Shown here one piece after another: positions 63,672-64,000 of a stretch of 64,000 nt of DNA. Position numbers and translations under genes: made by a program. How positions within the stretch are numbered: position 1 is the first letter of the stretch; each line of letters starts with the position of its first letter. The stretch comes from Syngnathus acus (taxonomy: Eukaryota; Chordata; Actinopteri; Syngnathiformes; Syngnathidae): NCBI RefSeq assembly GCF_901709675.1, contig NC_051105.1, positions 4,951,104-5,015,103 of the forward strand, given 5' to 3'. The notes beneath the pieces were generated by a model. That model saw nothing but the letters and a program-made list of their open reading frames with translations. It did not search any database and had not been told where the DNA came from.

Positions 63672-63940
63672 TCTATTCATTAGGGTTATTGGGGTGCTGG
63701 AGCATATCCCAGCTGTCTTCGGGGTGAGAGGCGGGAAATACTCTGGGTTGGTCGCCAGCCAATCACACGGCACATATCGTTTGAACAAATATAGACAACT
63801 ATTCAAACTCACATTCGCACCTAAGAACAGTCTTCTTGGTTTTGGAATGTGGGCGTAACAGTGAGTAGCTGGAGGAAACCCACGCACGCACAGGGTCAAC
63901 ATGCAAACTCCACACAGGAAATCCAAATTCAAGCTTCAAA
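63672..63940 (+). repeat. L2/Maui-like LINE 3'-end copy
   Basis: 'GGAGCATATCCCAGCTGTCT', 'TTGGTCGCCAGCCAATCACA', 'AAACTCACATTCGCACCTAA' and 'AACATGCAAACTCCACACAG' occur in the canonical order. Confidence 0.75.
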
Positions 63941-64000
63941 CACCAACCCGTTTCCTTCAGCAGCACTTTATATATAGAATTAAAAAAGAAACCCACTGGA

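Larger units (their letters stand above)
61744..64000 (+). other. dgkh: dgkh intron 4, to window edge
   Basis: Begins with the GTGAGT donor of exon 4. I see no further dgkh exon: the expected next residues (second half of the PH domain) are absent. It contains a fold-back MITE, a TG array and an L2-like copy, listed separately. Confidence 0.6.

Overview
The window is nuclear DNA of a ray-finned (teleost) fish, probably a percomorph. The evidence is split genes with 65-240 bp exons, many introns of only 70-120 bp, GT/AG splice sites, vertebrate-specific gene families, and abundant fish-type repeats (CA microsatellites, L2-like LINE ends, TIR MITEs, a tRNA-derived SINE). I cannot name the species.

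Three protein genes are recognisable, and their order and orientation match human 13q14.11 (RGCC > < VWA8 | DGKH >). (1) rgcc, + strand, CDS 1137-3828, five exons, 130 aa, complete. (2) vwa8, - strand, CDS 46904 down to 14221. I can place 45 exons that join in one frame to about 1902 aa, the same exon number as I recall for human VWA8 (about 1905 aa). It encodes a mitochondrial protein with three MoxR/AAA-type ATPase modules and a C-terminal von Willebrand factor A domain with an intact MIDAS. (3) dgkh, + strand, start at 48303. The first four coding exons are in the window, ending at 61743 inside the PH domain; the rest lies beyond base 64000.

Layout: 1-1136 upstream of rgcc, with a TATA-like box; 1137-about 4320 rgcc; about 4320-14220 a 10 kb tail-to-tail intergenic region with two copies of one ~310 bp MITE; 14221-46904 vwa8; 46905-48302 a 1.4 kb head-to-head promoter region shared by vwa8 and dgkh, holding a perfect CRE, an E-box and a 161 bp TTAA-flanked fold-back; 48303-64000 dgkh, whose long introns hold a hAT-type MITE with a perfect 8 bp target duplication, a tRNA-SINE, L2-like fragments, a fold-back MITE and a CpG-rich block at about 58600-58786 that I cannot explain.

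The three genes are linked by conserved synteny, not by a common pathway: rgcc is a CDK1-binding cell-cycle regulator, vwa8 a mitochondrial ATPase, dgkh a diacylglycerol kinase. I found no convincing undescribed system. The most unusual items are the unexplained GC-rich block in the dgkh intron, a MITE that appears to carry a hAT-like end inside it, and a LINE fragment ending 7-8 bases from a vwa8 splice donor. No functional tRNA, rRNA or CRISPR was seen.
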